This document shows, piece by piece, positions 1 through 12,900 of a stretch of 64,000 nt of DNA. The notes beneath the pieces were generated by a model. The model was not told the origin of the DNA and ran no database searches. It was given only the letters and a program-made list of their open reading frames with translations. The position numbers and the translations under genes were made by a program. The stretch lies in assembly GCA_030272155.1 (NCBI GenBank), contig CP126201.1, forward strand, positions 1,773,501 through 1,837,500, read 5' to 3'. The stretch is from Tetradesmus obliquus. Taxonomy: Eukaryota; Chlorophyta; Chlorophyceae; Sphaeropleales; Scenedesmaceae. Within the stretch, counting starts at the first letter, position 1. Every line of letters begins with the position of its first letter.

Positions 1-2845
1 GCCTTCTCACTCTCTGGCATGGTGCTGTTCAGTGTGCCACCCACAGCCAGGGCAGCAGCAGGCACGCCAAGCACTGCGGGAGCAGTGAGCGCGGCCGCAG
101 GCACTGCAGCAGCTGCTGTGTCGCTGCTGCTGCTCTGCCGTGCGCCGGCTGGGGCTGCAAGTGCATCTGCTGCTGCTGGGGGCTCAGCTGACACGCTGCT
201 GGGCTGCTCAACAGTGCTCTGCTTGCTGCTGCTGTCATCTGCTGCAGCTGCCTGCTCCACTGCCTGCTCAGCCGCGCCACCCTCAACACCCTCAGCAACA
301 GAGCTGCCCTCACCACCTGCCGCCTGTTGCTCTTCCCCTTCAGCTGCTGCCTCGTCACCCTCAGCGGCGTTGCTGCTGCGCCCCTCCACACTACCCTCCT
401 GCTCAGCAGCCTCTGCTGTTGCATCATCACCACCCTCCCCTGCTGCATCCCCGGCTGCTGCTGCATCCGCCTCCTCTCCTTCTGCATTCGCTGCATCTGC
501 ACCTTCTGCCGCTGCTTCGGCATCAGCTGCTGCTGCAGCAGCACCCTCCACAGCGCTGCCTTGCTCCGCCGCCTGCTGCTCCGCCTGCGCAGCCGCACCT
601 GCGGCTGCCATGGCTGCTGCCTCCTCTGCTGCTGCTGCCTGCACGGCTGCCGCCGCTGCGGCGTGCTCCGGCACATGCGGCGTAGGCTGCAGAGAGCTCA
701 GCGCGCTGCCGCTGAGCAAGCTGCCTTCAGCAGAAGCTGCTGCTGCCGCCTTGATACTGGCCAGGTCCAGGCCCTCTCCTGCCATCAGCAGCTTCTCCAG
801 CCGCTCAGTAACATCAGCCAGCAGCTGCGGCAGCCCCTCAAAGAACGCATCGTCCTCGATTGTGTTCTTGCCGCGCGAGGGCAGCATCGGCCTGCTGGTG
901 GCTGCTGCGCTGGCAGCGCCAGACACAGGGCCTGACAAGCCAGCCAGGGCCAGGCCAGACACAGGGCCTGACAGGCTGGCATTACTGTCCTCTGGCACGT
1001 GCGCCAGCATGACGGCAGCTGCAGGCACATCACTGCCGGCTGAGCGGGCGTCACGCACACGCGAAGAACCCAGCCTGCAAGTTGGCCACACACACAAAAA
1101 AACATGTTGGCAGCAGTAGGGTGCTGTGGAAGCCAGGGAGCTAAGCTGCCTAAATAAGACCAGTGATATAACAGCGGATCGCTTTATGCCAAGGTTGCAG
1201 CACTGGCTGGCCACGCACCAAGTCGCCGGGTGCACATTCCGCTACCTACCTGTTTGCTTTGGACGCCAGCGCGCTGTCCACTGCCTCACGTGTGGTGCGT
1301 GCCTGCCTGCTGCTGCCAGCTGCTCCTCCATTGCTGCGCCTGGCCTCAATGTGGCTGCCGGTGCTGCTGCTGGCGCCAGCCGACTGCAGCCGCTGACCCG
1401 GCATTGCAGCGCCCAGCTGAGCAGATGCTGTGGGCGATTGGTGCCCGATGTGAGGTGACGGCATGACAGCTGCACCGGCTGGTGGCACCTCCTCTGCTGC
1501 CAGCTTGAGGCGGTACAGTAGGGAGCGCAGGCCTTGCTCTGCTGCCACGCAGATGCTGCGCAGCTTGCTGAACTGGACCTGAGGATGCACAACATAACGC
1601 AGCAGGGGTGTGTGACTGGTAGCACATGTAGACTATGACGGCTGTCTCAAACTGCATGATGGCTTGCACTGCTGCGTGAGCAGGGGGCCAGCTAGCTGCA
1701 GTATGCTGAGCATGTCAATACTCCTTGGCACAGAAAGGAGCAGGCCTCTGAACTGGGGACCAAACCTAGCTCAAAGCCACCTTGCCTGTTGCCTGCCATT
1801 CATCTGTTGCACCTCTCACCTGTGCAGCATCCATGCGCTTCTCTGCTGCCTCAATCTTAGCATTGACAGCATCCATGTCCTCCTCCGCGCTGTGCGGTCC
1901 AGCAGCAGCTGCCGCCGCCGCCTCGGCTGCCGCTGCTGCTGCAGCCGCCGCCACTGCTGCTGCTGCCTTGCTGGACTCAAACATGGCGCTGCGGCTGGCC
2001 AGCAGCTGCCCAATCTCTGACTTGCAGGCTGCCTCGCGCTGCTCTGCCAGGGCCACCAGGTCCCGCATGTGCTGCTCCTTGGATTTGAGGCCTGCAGGCA
2101 ATCACAGGACAAGGCCGCGCACAGTACTTGGTCAGTGGTGACATGCAACCAGGTCAACGGCCTCCTTTAAAACAGCCAGCGTGTACATGCAGATGGTGCA
2201 GGTGACAGCAGGACTGTGAACGTGACCTGTGCACACATGAGGCACACTGCACAGCAAATTAGCATCGGCTGCTTGTGCATGCTGCGTGCATGGTAGCACT
2301 GCCAGTGCTGACATGCTGTTCATTGTGGGGTTTATCCGTACCCTGCCAGTAGTCGACCACTTCATTCGGGGTCTCAGCCCCAGAGATGGCCCGCAGCCTG
2401 TTCCAGCTGGCCTCCATTGCCTCAATCTTGGGTGCCAGAGCAGCAACCTGCATAACACAAATGTACCAGGATTCAGTTGTGCAGTGCTAAGCTCAGAGTA
2501 TGAATAGTGAAGAATTTGTTACTGCAACAATGGCACAGGCATGCTGCAGGCATTCCAGCATGCACAACATCTGCACTGTGCCAGGGCAGTGCACTCCACA
2601 CCACGTCGTGTTGTCACATCGTGCAAAACACTGCACTGCTGTACTAAATCAAACACCAGCCAGTCATGATCACCTGCAGATTGTATGCCTCCTGCTCCAT
2701 CTTGAGCTTGGCCTGCGCTGCACGCTCCGCCTTTTCCTTCTCCAGCTGCTTCTCCCGCCGCTTCACCTCCTTCTCCCGCTCCTTCTGCTGGCGCTTCTTC
2801 AGCTCACGCACCTGCACGCTCAGCGGCAGAAGCAACAGGGGCAGG

Positions 2846-2876
<31 letters not shown>

Positions 2877-4732
2877 CAGCAAGCGTGAGCTGGGAACATG
2901 CTGAGAGCTAGTTGTGTATGATCTGCAGTTGACGGTTGCTTGCAGGAGACAGCCGACATGGCAGTTCATCAAGAGCACTCAACGTCTGTCTCTGCCCAGC
3001 TGGTAGTTCAGCTGCCGCATGCCTCATTCTGGCCTGCTGGTGGTTGGAGCGCACCTCAGCGCGGCGTTCCCTGATTTTCCTCATCCAGTCTGCCCGCGCC
3101 TCCTCGACCTGGCGCTTTGTCTTCGCAAGCTCCTTCTCTGCTGCTTCGTTTGCTGCCCGCGTGGTGTTGAAGTGCTCAGTGAGGTTGGCCAAGTCCTCCA
3201 GGCAAGCACGCTTGGAGTCCTGCTTGTCACGCACCTGCGGCAGCAGCAGCACGAGCAGCCTCCATCAAGGGGTGCACATGTGCACTGCATCGCTGCACAG
3301 CAGCTACTCCGTGAAGTTGCTAGACTGCCTGTACAGCATGGTGCTTTCAGATCATGCCCTTGATACAATGGTGTGCACAGCCTTCTACTGCATGCTGCGC
3401 ATGTGCGATTTGCTAAAAGCCTGGCGCGCTCCATGCAAGCAGACAACTGAGTTTCATCACTGCTACTCCTACCTTCTGGTCTATGGCCATGTGCTCCCTG
3501 CGAGTGCGCTCCCCGAGCAGGTAGTACAGCCTGTTCTTTGCATCTGCCTCAAGCAGGTCCTCCTCAACACGCGTCATCTCGTCTCGCAGGCTCTGCAAAT
3601 GCCGCAGCAGCAACAACAGACATAATCACAGGCACCATGAGAAAGCAGAGGAAGCATGGCTGCCACGCAACAGCTGTGCCTTGAACTCTTAAAACGCCGG
3701 TGTGTAGCATACATGTTGGCTGACTTGCCACATCAACGTGCGCACACAGCAGCAGAGAGCAGCAACACAGCCAGGCTGCGCACCTGGATGTATGCGTTCT
3801 CCTCAACGCAGTCATCAGGTGTGAGGCGCTGCACATCTGTGTCCTCATCCCGTATCTTGGCTATGGCAGCTTCTGTCTTGCGGCTGTCGCCCTTCAGCTC
3901 ATTCAGCTTGGCTTTCTTCAGCTCGAGCTCCTTCAGCAGCTGCCTGATATCAGCTTGCTGCGCTTCACCACCAGCAGTGCCTGCAGGAACATTACACACG
4001 CAGTTGCAGGAACGTCCAATGCCGTAGCAAGTTGCGCTAGCATGCTTCAGCACCTGCGGCATACGCAACTCGAGGTGTTGCCAGCATGCTACCTCAGCTG
4101 CTGTGATTGTCTGTCTCGGACTGTTGCTGCTGCCGACTTGCAGCTGCCGGTGAGACGCATCTTGTTTTGTAGCAAGTTGCTGATTGAACCTCCAGAGCTG
4201 TCCAGCTGTTGGCACAACCCACCTGACTCGGCCTTGACCTGGCTGATTGACTCCAGCAGCTGCTGCCTTTCGCGCTTTACAGACTCCAGCTCAATGGCCA
4301 GTTCCTGGTCAATGGTGAGTGGCTCATCACCAAACCCGCGGGGAGTGTCATAAGCAGCAAGCTGCCCGCCTCGCTGCGAGCCTGGCCTGCTCAGCGTGGT
4401 GTGGCCTGCAGGTGGTGCTGTTGCACGCATCTTGCTCGCAGCAGGAGCTGTGCTACGTGCACTGCTCATGTCATCTCCAAGCAGGAGCTTATTGAAAAGC
4501 TCGGGAGATGTCTGCAGGTACCAGCAGCACCGTGCAGGCAGCAGCATATGACACACCAGCAGTGTCATCACCCAACGCTATCGCTGGCACACAAGGCTAT
4601 AACTGACTCTTGACGTTGATTTCATTGCATGCATCTCGCAACACAAGCTACCAGTGATCCTCTCACCTTGAGCAACTCATCCTTGGTCCTGAGCCTGGGC
4701 AACTTGGTGGTGGATTTTCCCGTGGAGCTCAT
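1..4732 (-). CDS. Coiled-coil protein resembling outer dynein arm docking proteins (CCDC151/ODA10 or ODA1 type), 3' end outside window
   Basis: Exons read on the minus strand: 4732-4667, 4516-4222, 3980-3784, 3592-3473, 3234-about 2990, 2811-2674, 2447-2342, 2091-1820, 1578-1250 and 1074-1, the last open to the window edge. Phases match at each junction except the end of the fifth exon, where I find no good donor. The start is MSSTGKSTTKLPRLRTKDEL. The first ~500 residues are long charged heptad-like helices. A segment reading NRLRAISGAETPNEVV aligns by eye with the conserved block after the main coiled coil in CCDC151/CCDC114-type docking proteins, which attach outer dynein arms to axonemal doublets. 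The tail of more than 350 residues is almost only Ala, Glu, Gly, Ser and Gln. The coiled-coil nature is seen. The docking identity is inferred from pattern only; other ciliary coiled-coil families are possible. No shadow exons are obvious here. Confidence 0.55.
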
Positions 4733-5165
4733 GGCATCAGCTGTTGTCGTAACTATTTAAAGTATAGTAAAGAACGTTTTCAGTCAGACCTCGAGCTGCC
4801 TGAAGCTCCAGGGCAAGCAAGCAACATGTTGACTGAGCCTACGCCAACCCCAGAGGTGCAATTAGCATTTCAAAAAGTAGCAATTGTCAACAGCAGCAGC
4901 ATTGATTGCTGCAAAATCGGTAGGTTTTGCCCGTACGAAACATGTGTTACAGTGCACCACAGCAGCACCACCATCTATTCAATGGCTGATGCTAGGACGT
5001 AGCATCTACTAGTTTTGGTACCAGAGCATGAGTGTGCGCTGGCAACATCACCGGGACACATCTTGGCACCAACCGAACAAGTAAACCTGCTGTAGGCGGG
5101 ACACGCTGCAGTTCGAACGGACATAATGAGACTTTTGTTGTAAATCTGTCGCTGAGATCGCCACG
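4733..5165. promoter_or_regulatory. Divergent intergenic region
   Basis: This 433-bp gap separates two start codons pointing away from each other (coiled-coil gene on the minus strand, TMEM115-like gene on the plus strand). It has lower GC than its flanks, with A/T-rich stretches near 4750-4775 and 4860-4890. It must hold both 5' UTRs and probably a shared promoter. I see no convincing TATA box. Confidence 0.5.
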
Positions 5166-6133
5166 ATGATGCACGACGGTCACCGGTTTACCAGGCTCTC
5201 CAAAGTGCTTGCTGTTGTGCTACTAGGCCTGTTCCTGGTCACATACTTCGCGCCATCCAGCAAAGAGTACCTCACACTCGTCCCTGGAAGGTATATATAG
5301 CTCTTTTTGGTGCTTGATGCACCCCCTTTGGCACAAGGCCAACACCACTGCTGCAGCACACATGCTGCTCTGCAAACCGTCAGCTGATCAAGCGCTTTGG
5401 GACTTGCAGGACGCTGCCATGTGTGTGGAACTTGATAACTGGAGGGCTGGTGTGCACCAATGTAGTAGAGGTAAGGACTGTCGTGCAGCAGCTGCGGCGT
5501 GCAGCAGCATGACTGACAGCAGCACAGCAGCACCTTGTGTGTCACCTGTGATAACGCCAGCATGCATCTGGCATACCACATTGCTCCACATTACTAGCAC
5601 TGATGTCTTAACGTCCGTTTCAACCCAGCAACCTGCAGCAGCTTCCACGTTGCAACGTGCATCCCTTGCCATCGGAACTGGCAATCCTGCTGCTGGCCCA
5701 CTGTCCTGCAGGTGCTGGTCATGATCATGGCGCTGCTGCTGCTGGCACGCATCATTGAGCCAGTGTATGGCTCCACTGAGTTCCTGAAGCTCATCCTGGT
5801 GGTGGACTTTGCAGCCAGCACAGCAACCTTCTGCATAGCGTACATCATCTTCCTGTCAGCGCCAGATGATCGGAAAGGACGGACACTGTGAGTCACTCAG
5901 CGGCAATGTTTGCAGATACATTGTAGGTGTGCACGCCTGAGCAGTTGCATGTCTGAGGCTGCGTCGCTGGCTTGAGCAGCTGCCTATTGTGTGTACCTGG
6001 TGTTACACAGCAGCTAGTCAGATGCTGCAGCACTACTCCATGGTGGCAGAACAGCTACTCTGTATGCTTGCTTGCAGCCTCGTATATGCACAGCCAGCTG
6101 GACAGCCGCCTCATGCCACGGGCTGTGCTCAAC

Positions 6134-6186
<53 letters not shown>

Positions 6187-7610
6187 AGGTACAAGGAGTT
6201 CAGCGGCTTCCATGGCCTGCTGGCAGCGCTGCTGGTGGCAGTGAAGCAGATCATGCCAGACCATGAGGTCATACTGGCAGGCTTCCTCAGGCTCAAAGCA
6301 GCGGTGAGCCTTGCGCTGCAAGGCAGAGCACACACAAGGCTGTGCTGCACTTCAGCAAATGTTGGCAGAGTTTGGCTTCGCACTGGCAGAAGATTATCAG
6401 AAGCCACGCCTGATTCATACGCTGCATCTACAAACCAAAACCATAGTTTGGTGCTGCACAGCAGGGTAGCTAAGGTGGCCAGCTGGTGGCTGCTGGTGTC
6501 AGCGGCGATAGCAGCAAGCGGAGACTTTGCAGAGCAGCAGCAACAGCAGCAGCAGCAGCAGCAGCGCAGCGACAGCTGCCGCGGTAGCAGCAGCAGCAGT
6601 GCTAGGAGCAGCCTGCAACATAGGCCATGCAGCGGGTACGATTTCAACATTGCTGGCCCAGCTGCTGCTTTGTCAGCAGCGGCCTTACAAATAGCCGCAA
6701 ACTTGTACGGTGCATTTCAAGCGAAGGAAGCCTGGGATGTGTCGTCTGTCCTCTGTATCACGGCATCTGTCCTACTACCTCAACCCCTCACCCTCCCCCA
6801 TCTGATTCCTGTGCTCCTCCGCTTCTCTGCTGTTGCTGGTGTGCACCGCAGCACTTCCCAAGCGTGTACGTGCTGGCCTCCACAGTGGTCATTGCAGCGC
6901 TGCAGTCATGGCACTGTCTGGCCTTCCTATACCTAGGCACCTACTTTGCATGGCTATACCTGCGCTTCTTCCAACACCAGCCAGAGACAAGCATCATGGG
7001 CGACCCATCCGAAGACTTCAAATTCAGCTCCTTCTTCCCTGCAGCAGCAGCAGGGCCGATTGATGCAGCTGCAGGAGTGCTGGGCAAAGTGTTCAGGCTG
7101 CGGCATGATGCACATGCGGAAGCAAAGCCGCTGCTGCCGACAGCAGCGACTGGCACACTGCTGGGGAGTAACGCTGTCGACGCCAACCGGCGGCGGTGAG
7201 TGACGGTTGCAAGGTGTTGCTTGAAAATGATGGGATAGCAGTACGGCAGCTGTGCGCTGAAATTATCTATCACCAGTTCTCAAAGCAGGGCCACAGGCTC
7301 ACCCACTAATGTACCAGACATAGCTCATGGGGTCTTGCTGCAGTCATAAGACCATTGCTGTGTGCTGTGCTTGGCTGCAGGGAGCGTGGTGCAAAGGCGC
7401 TTGAGGAGCGGCTGGTAGCCTTGCTGCTCTGCATCTGCACCAAACACTTGCTGCGCTGTGTGCTGCGTTTGCTGCAGGGAGCGTGGTGCAAAGGCACTCG
7501 AGGAGCGGCTGGAGATGAAGAAGATTGCGGATGCGCCAGTGGTGGAGTCGGCAGCAGCAGCAGCAGCCAGCGGGCTGCCGCACACCGGCAGCGGCTCGCG
7601 GCTGGCATGA
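5166..7610 (+). CDS. TMEM115: TMEM115-like Golgi multi-pass membrane protein (rhomboid-like fold)
   Basis: Six exons: 5166-5290, 5410-5470, 5712-5887, 6189-6303, 6852-7195 and 7478-7610. All phases agree and give 317 residues, near the family length. The N-terminus has a hydrophobic helix (about residues 13-28). The block TLPCVWNLITGGLVCTN is followed by a helix ending ARIIEPVYGSTEFLKL, the family hallmark. Further helices follow (FHGLLAALLVAVKQIM; VLASTVVIAALQSWHCLAF). The soluble tail carries FKFSSFFP and ends in a basic, Ala-rich stretch. TMEM115 proteins are rhomboid-like but not proteases, and act in Golgi organisation and retrograde traffic. Intron 3 ends in about 17 CTG units against the acceptor of exon 4. 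A truncated copy of exon 6 precedes the real one. ATG 5166 and 5169 are in frame; the first is used here. Confidence 0.9.
7380..7415 (+). repeat. Shadow copy of TMEM115 last exon (5' part)
   Basis: An acceptor TTGGCTGCAG is followed by about 34 bases nearly identical to the start of the real exon at 7478 (ERGAKALEERL). It then diverges at a GTAGCC. The spacing to the real exon is 97 bp. If the copy were spliced with that GT as donor, an in-frame repeat of ERGAKALEER is conceivable. Confidence 0.85.
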
Positions 7611-8332
7611 TCTGTCTGAGAGGGGCCATTGGTGATGTGAGGGAGGCAATTGGGGTTGGGAAGATAGGATCTCTACGGCGCAACGTTGAAGCCTTTAAAG
7701 ATCTTGCTGGCTTGCTGGTGGGAGTGGGTGCAGGGCTCAACTCCTTGGCAGCAAGGAAGAACGTGATCTCAGCTCTGTGATCGTTTGTTTAGCCGCAGCA
7801 CGTTGCAGGTGTGGGTCGTGGCGGTTGTAACAGCTGCGCAGGACAGCGTCATCTTGGAACCCTTGGGTCACAGGCTTTGCAGTTTTGTTGATCCAAGGCA
7901 ATCGCACCCACGGCTGAATGTATCGCTGTTGTCCGCACCCCTGTTGAAACCGAGGCCAAACCGGGCAGCTGTTGTACTTGTGGAGCAGCTCCAGTGACTA
8001 CCAGTGCAGCAGTAGCAAAGCAGCACGATGCAAGCGCTGGCAAGCTGCTCATGCAGGTGAACCAGGGGTTCGAGGACACTGAGATCGTTGCTTTCAGGAC
8101 TTAGGGTCCTCAATGGGGCACTGGCTACAGTAGTTTGCAGAAGAAGCGCCAAGTGCTCGCACCAGCCTGCTCGCCGAACTCGGAACACAGGCAGAGCAGT
8201 GCTGAAAGTTCCTTGCATGCTCTTATAGCTGAACCAGTAAATTACTGCACTTGAGTTGCAAAGCTGGCAGCGGGTGTCACCACTAGTGCCACTCTACTGT
8301 AGTGTGATCAGTCACGATGCCAATTGCCGCCA
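7611..8332. other. Intergenic region, no gene recognised
   Basis: This holds the TMEM115 3' UTR and the 5' flank of the phosphatase gene. No open frame here joins to a neighbour with convincing splice sites, and I see no RNA gene. Confidence 0.5.
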
Positions 8333-9893
8333 ATGGTGCCGAAAATGGCCTCACTCCACTGTACTATGGCATATGTTTACCGCAGCGGCCGTGTGTCGGT
8401 CTCCAGGGCCAGCAGGCCCCTGGCAGCAGTGCAGTGCAGGCGTGCTGGCCGGGTGCGCACTGTTGTGGCAAAGGCAGCAATGAAGGCACTGGTGTTTGAC
8501 TGTGATGGTGAGTAGAGCAGCAATTTTAGATTCAGATCACTGTAAGTCGAGATATGGGCAGCAGCCCCGCCTGTTGCAGCGCACCACACTGACCAGCGCC
8601 TCAGCCAACCAGCTTTGCCCTTGCTTGGCAAAGGTCTTTTGCATACAGAACTGCAGCAGTGTTCTAGGCACGCAAGCATAGTAGCATGGCAGCTGTGTAG
8701 GACAGTAGCGGCTAACAGCAATGTTTGTGTCCCGTAACAGGTGTCATTCTTGAGTCAGAGGACCTGCACCGCCGCGCTTACAACGCCACCTTCCAACACT
8801 TCAACGTGCAGTGCGGTGAGCGTGCGGCTACACCACAGCAGAGCTGCACAGCAGCAGAGCTGGACAGCAGTACCCTGCCTGCAGCTGCAGCTTGTTGCAC
8901 TGTCATAGGCAGAATGTGCTGACGCAGCACGCCGGTGTGTCCGCCAGCTTACATCGCCAACATGCAAACCAAGCAAGCGGCTGCCTTACATTCCAATGCA
9001 TGCTACAGCTGGACGCATGCCCAAGTTTGCATGCTCAACCACGTGGCATCCTGCATTCACTGCTACACAACTCCGCATCCTTGCATGTTCCTCTTGCCTT
9101 CCTGCAGGCGTTGCTGGCGTGGTTGATTGGGACGAGCAGTTTTATGACATGCTGCAGAACACAGTGGGTGGAGGAAAGCCAAAGATGCGCTGGTGAGGAG
9201 CACGTCTGTGGCTCGTAGACCAAATAGCAGCAGCGATGGCAGCAGCAGCAGCAGCAGCTGTATCAGCAACGGGAGCGGCAGCAGCAGCAGCGGCAGCAGT
9301 GGAGGCGGCAGCAGCACTCAGTAGCAGCAGCTGGTGAGGACCACAGGCTTGCAGGAGCCACGCCTGTGGCTTGTACGCGACAGAGCAGCAGCAGCAGCAG
9401 CTGCAGCGGCAGCGGCGGCGACAGCCAGTAGCAGCATGCTTGCAGGAGCCACACCTGTGCCTTGTGCGGTAGATCAGCAGCAGCAGGCCAGTAGCAGCTC
9501 GCTTGCAGGAGCCACGCCTGTGGCTTGTGCGGCAGAGCAGCAGCAGCAGCTGCAGCACCGGCGACGGCAGCCAGTAGCAGCAGGCTTGCAGGAGCCACAC
9601 TGTGGCTTGTGCGGCAGAGCAGCAGCGGCAGCAGCAGCAACGGCGGCGGCAGCCAGTAGCAGCAGGCTTGCAGGAGCCACGCCTGTGGCTCGTGCGGTAG
9701 ATAGCAGCAGCAGCAGCAGCAGCAGCAGCTGCAGCAGGCGGCGGCAGCCAGTAGCAGCAGGCTTGCAGGAACCACGCCTGTGGCTCGTACGGCAGATCAG
9801 CCGCAGCAGCAGCAGCTGCAGCAGCTGCAGCAGCGGCGGCGGCGGCCAGTAGCAGCAGGCTTGCAGGAATGACACCTGTGGCTCGTGCGCCGG

Positions 9894-9933
<40 letters not shown>

Positions 9934-12900
9934 TTTGTCGTCTGCTCATATTGCTACAGCTGATCCTAGACTTCCCACCCAGCAGCGCAGTTCACTTGCA
10001 GCTTGCGTGTGACTGACCTGTCGGTTTCTTCCCTTTCTCCAGTTGCTGCTTGCCCCAGGTTCAAGCGCTTGGCTCTTGAACTGTTTGCATCAAGCGGTTG
10101 GATTTCATACATGAATTTTGTTTCTGCCCTGTCGCTTTTCTTCTTTGCCCCAGGTACTTCAAGCGCATGGGCTGGCCCACCAGCAGCATCTTAGCAGGGC
10201 GCAAGCCAGCCAGTGAGCAGGAGGAGGCCCAGGTCATCGACACACTGCAGGACTGGAAGACGGATAAGTACCAGCAGATGATCGGGTGAGCAGCACAGCA
10301 GTACAGCAGTACAGCAGTACAGGTCATACCGTGCACTGCAGTACACATGCAGCTCACAGACATGATGCAGGACTGAAAGACAGACAAGTACCAGCAGATG
10401 ATTGGGTGAGCAGCACAGCAATACAGCAGTACAGCAGTACAGCAGTACAGGTCATACCGTGCACTGCGGTACACATGCAGCTCACAGACACGCTGCAGGA
10501 CTGGAAGATAGACAAGTACCAGCAGATGATTGGGTGAGCAGCACAGCAGCACAGCAGCAAAGCAGTACAGCAGCACAGCAGTACAGGTCGTAGAGTGCAC
10601 TCCAGTACAGGCTTCGCTGATAGACACATTGCCAGACAGACAAGTACCAGCAGATTATTGGGTGGGCAGCAAACTAGAGGCAGGCAAGTTGAGTTATGTC
10701 GTGCTGTGTTGTTATGTGTGGGCGTGGCGCAGGTGTGCAGCAGGAGCAGCCTGTGCTGCACATGTAGGCTGTGGTTCCCGCTAGCTATCGTGAAGGATAT
10801 GTGTGACTGCATCACTGACATCAAGTCATGTTGTGCAGGTTGTGCTGGCTGCTGCTGCGTACTACAAGTTGTACAGCACATAGTACATGCTGCAAGCGAC
10901 TGCTTGCATGGGATAGCCATGTCATACGGCCGTGCTGCTGTGTTGTTGCTGCTGCTATTGCCTTCGCGCCTCAGGCAAGCAGCAGTGCTGTGCTGTACAT
11001 CACGCTATATGCAGCCGGACAACAAATGCACATGCAAATTCTGCGACTGAGAAGGTGCTGGCATATCCATGCTGTACCCACTGCTGCTGGTGGTGCTACT
11101 ACTGCTTCCACGCCTGCTGCCGACGCATCGTTTAGATTGAAGTCTGATAACGCATGACCGAACAACAAATTGAACATTCGACATTATACAGCCCTCGTAC
11201 TGAAACATCCCAGGTGTGCATTGTGCAGAACAAGAACTTGACAGTCACTGCCTGTCTGGACATCGCCCTGCCGGCGTGAATAGACCTGAACCTGTTTAAT
11301 TAGAACGTTTCGTTAAATGTCGGACAATTTGGAGCAACTGCAAGGCACTCAACAGCAGGCCGCCTTTAGCATGATGGCTTTACATTGGATTTGGGTCCTG
11401 AGGGCGTGCATGCATGCACGCCCCGATCACAGGTGCCTAATGCATGCTTTATGTATTGAACTCGCGTTTGCATGCTCTCGCTTGCCGTGCATGGGTCGAG
11501 ATCCACCGCACAGAGATGCCGGCCCGCCTGGGCGTGCATGCCTGCACGCCTTGATGCAAGATCCGACAAGTGCAATGGCAAGAAGCTGTTTTGCAACATT
11601 TGCTGCTACTCCTCCAAGGTTGCAGCAGTGTCCCGGTTGATAGCGCACTTTTACCGGCCCGGAGCTATGGATAAGACGCCAAAGTCTCAACTTGCAATGA
11701 CAGGGGTGCCAGCTCAGATGAGAACAGGCCTGGAGGACAGAAAGGTACCAGCAAGTGACCAGTGTTCCTTACGCATACAAGGTGGTATTCATAACCTTGC
11801 AACTTGTGTGCAGGTCTGGCGAGGTACTGCCGCGCCCCAGCGTGCTGCAGCTGATGGAATAGCGCAGCTGCCACTTACGTCACTTACGGTTGTCGTGTGT
11901 TGTGCCAATGATGTTGTGCAGGTCTGGCGAGGTGCCGCCGCGCCCCGGTGTGCTGCAGCTGATGGATGATGCGCGCGCAGCAGGCCTCAAGGTGGCAGTG
12001 TGCAGCGCAGCCACCAAGAGCAGTGTGGTGTTCACGCTGAAGAACTTGCTGGGAGAGCAGCGCTTCAACAGCCTGGACTGCTTCCTCGCAGGTGGGTGAG
12101 GGGGCCGCCTCCTGAGGCTCAGCTGTAGTATGCGATTGTCCAGCTGGGGCAGCGCCGAGGCCAATGCTGCAGGCGTTATTTCACTTGTTGCCTAACATAT
12201 CTTGCGCAAATTGTGTGAAGCACGTGCTGTGAAAGGCGACGTGCACACAACATACTCAAGTCTCCCACCACCAAAGCCAGCCCTTGCAGCTGTGCCAGCT
12301 GTCCACAGCCAGCTGTTATATTTTCAATTCATATGTTTTTGTAGGTGACGATGTGGACAAGAAGAAGCCAGATCCTGCAGACTGTGTAGTGGTGTAAGCA
12401 AGCTGCTCACAGCCACCTGTCAATTCGAATTACGTTCTGCAGGTGATGACGTGGACAAGAAGAAGCCAGACCCCAAGATCTACAACGTAGCTGCGCAGCG
12501 CCTCGGGGTGGACCCTGCAGACTGTGTGGTGGTTGAAGACAGCACCATCGGCCTGCGGGCAGCGCTGGGGGCAGGCATGCGCTGTATCATCACCTACACA
12601 CCATCAACCAAGCAGCAGGTGAGCTACCGTCTGACACGCCACAGGCGCAATATTAGAAGCTGCGCCCTGCAAAGCAACTGGACAACCATGCCAGCTTCTG
12701 TGCTTGCATAGGGTCAGCACGTAAGGATTCCTGAGGCTGTGCTTTGCCAACAATCATGCTGAGAGCGAGAGCACTAGCTAGCAGCGACAGCAGTGCATTT
12801 CCAGCAAGTTGTGCTGCTGCGCGCTTGGCTGCTGCATGCATGCAGGCTTTTGACGGTGCTGACATTATTTTGCATGAGCTTGGCGGCAATGTCTCACTGC

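Noticed and set aside
19..1119. 366-codon plus-strand open frame rich in Ala, Ser and Cys
   Set aside because: It is the antisense of the last visible exon of the minus-strand coiled-coil gene. The minus frame joins in phase to upstream exons and is acidic and Ala-rich; the plus frame has no splice context.
5989..6936. 315-codon plus frame with a poly-Cys run, and antisense poly-Gln frames
   Set aside because: The poly-Cys is the CTG tract before TMEM115 exon 4 read in frame. The frame crosses splice sites of the real gene.
9142..9875. Overlapping open frames with repeated WLLQACCYW or AGATPVA peptides
   Set aside because: They are translations of the intronic minisatellite in several frames; there is no start or splice context and periodicity is not kept in frame.
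10061..10920. Open frames with repeated TAVLLYCC or STAVQQYS peptides
   Set aside because: They are translations of the CAGTACAGCAG filler between shadow copies of HAD exon 4.
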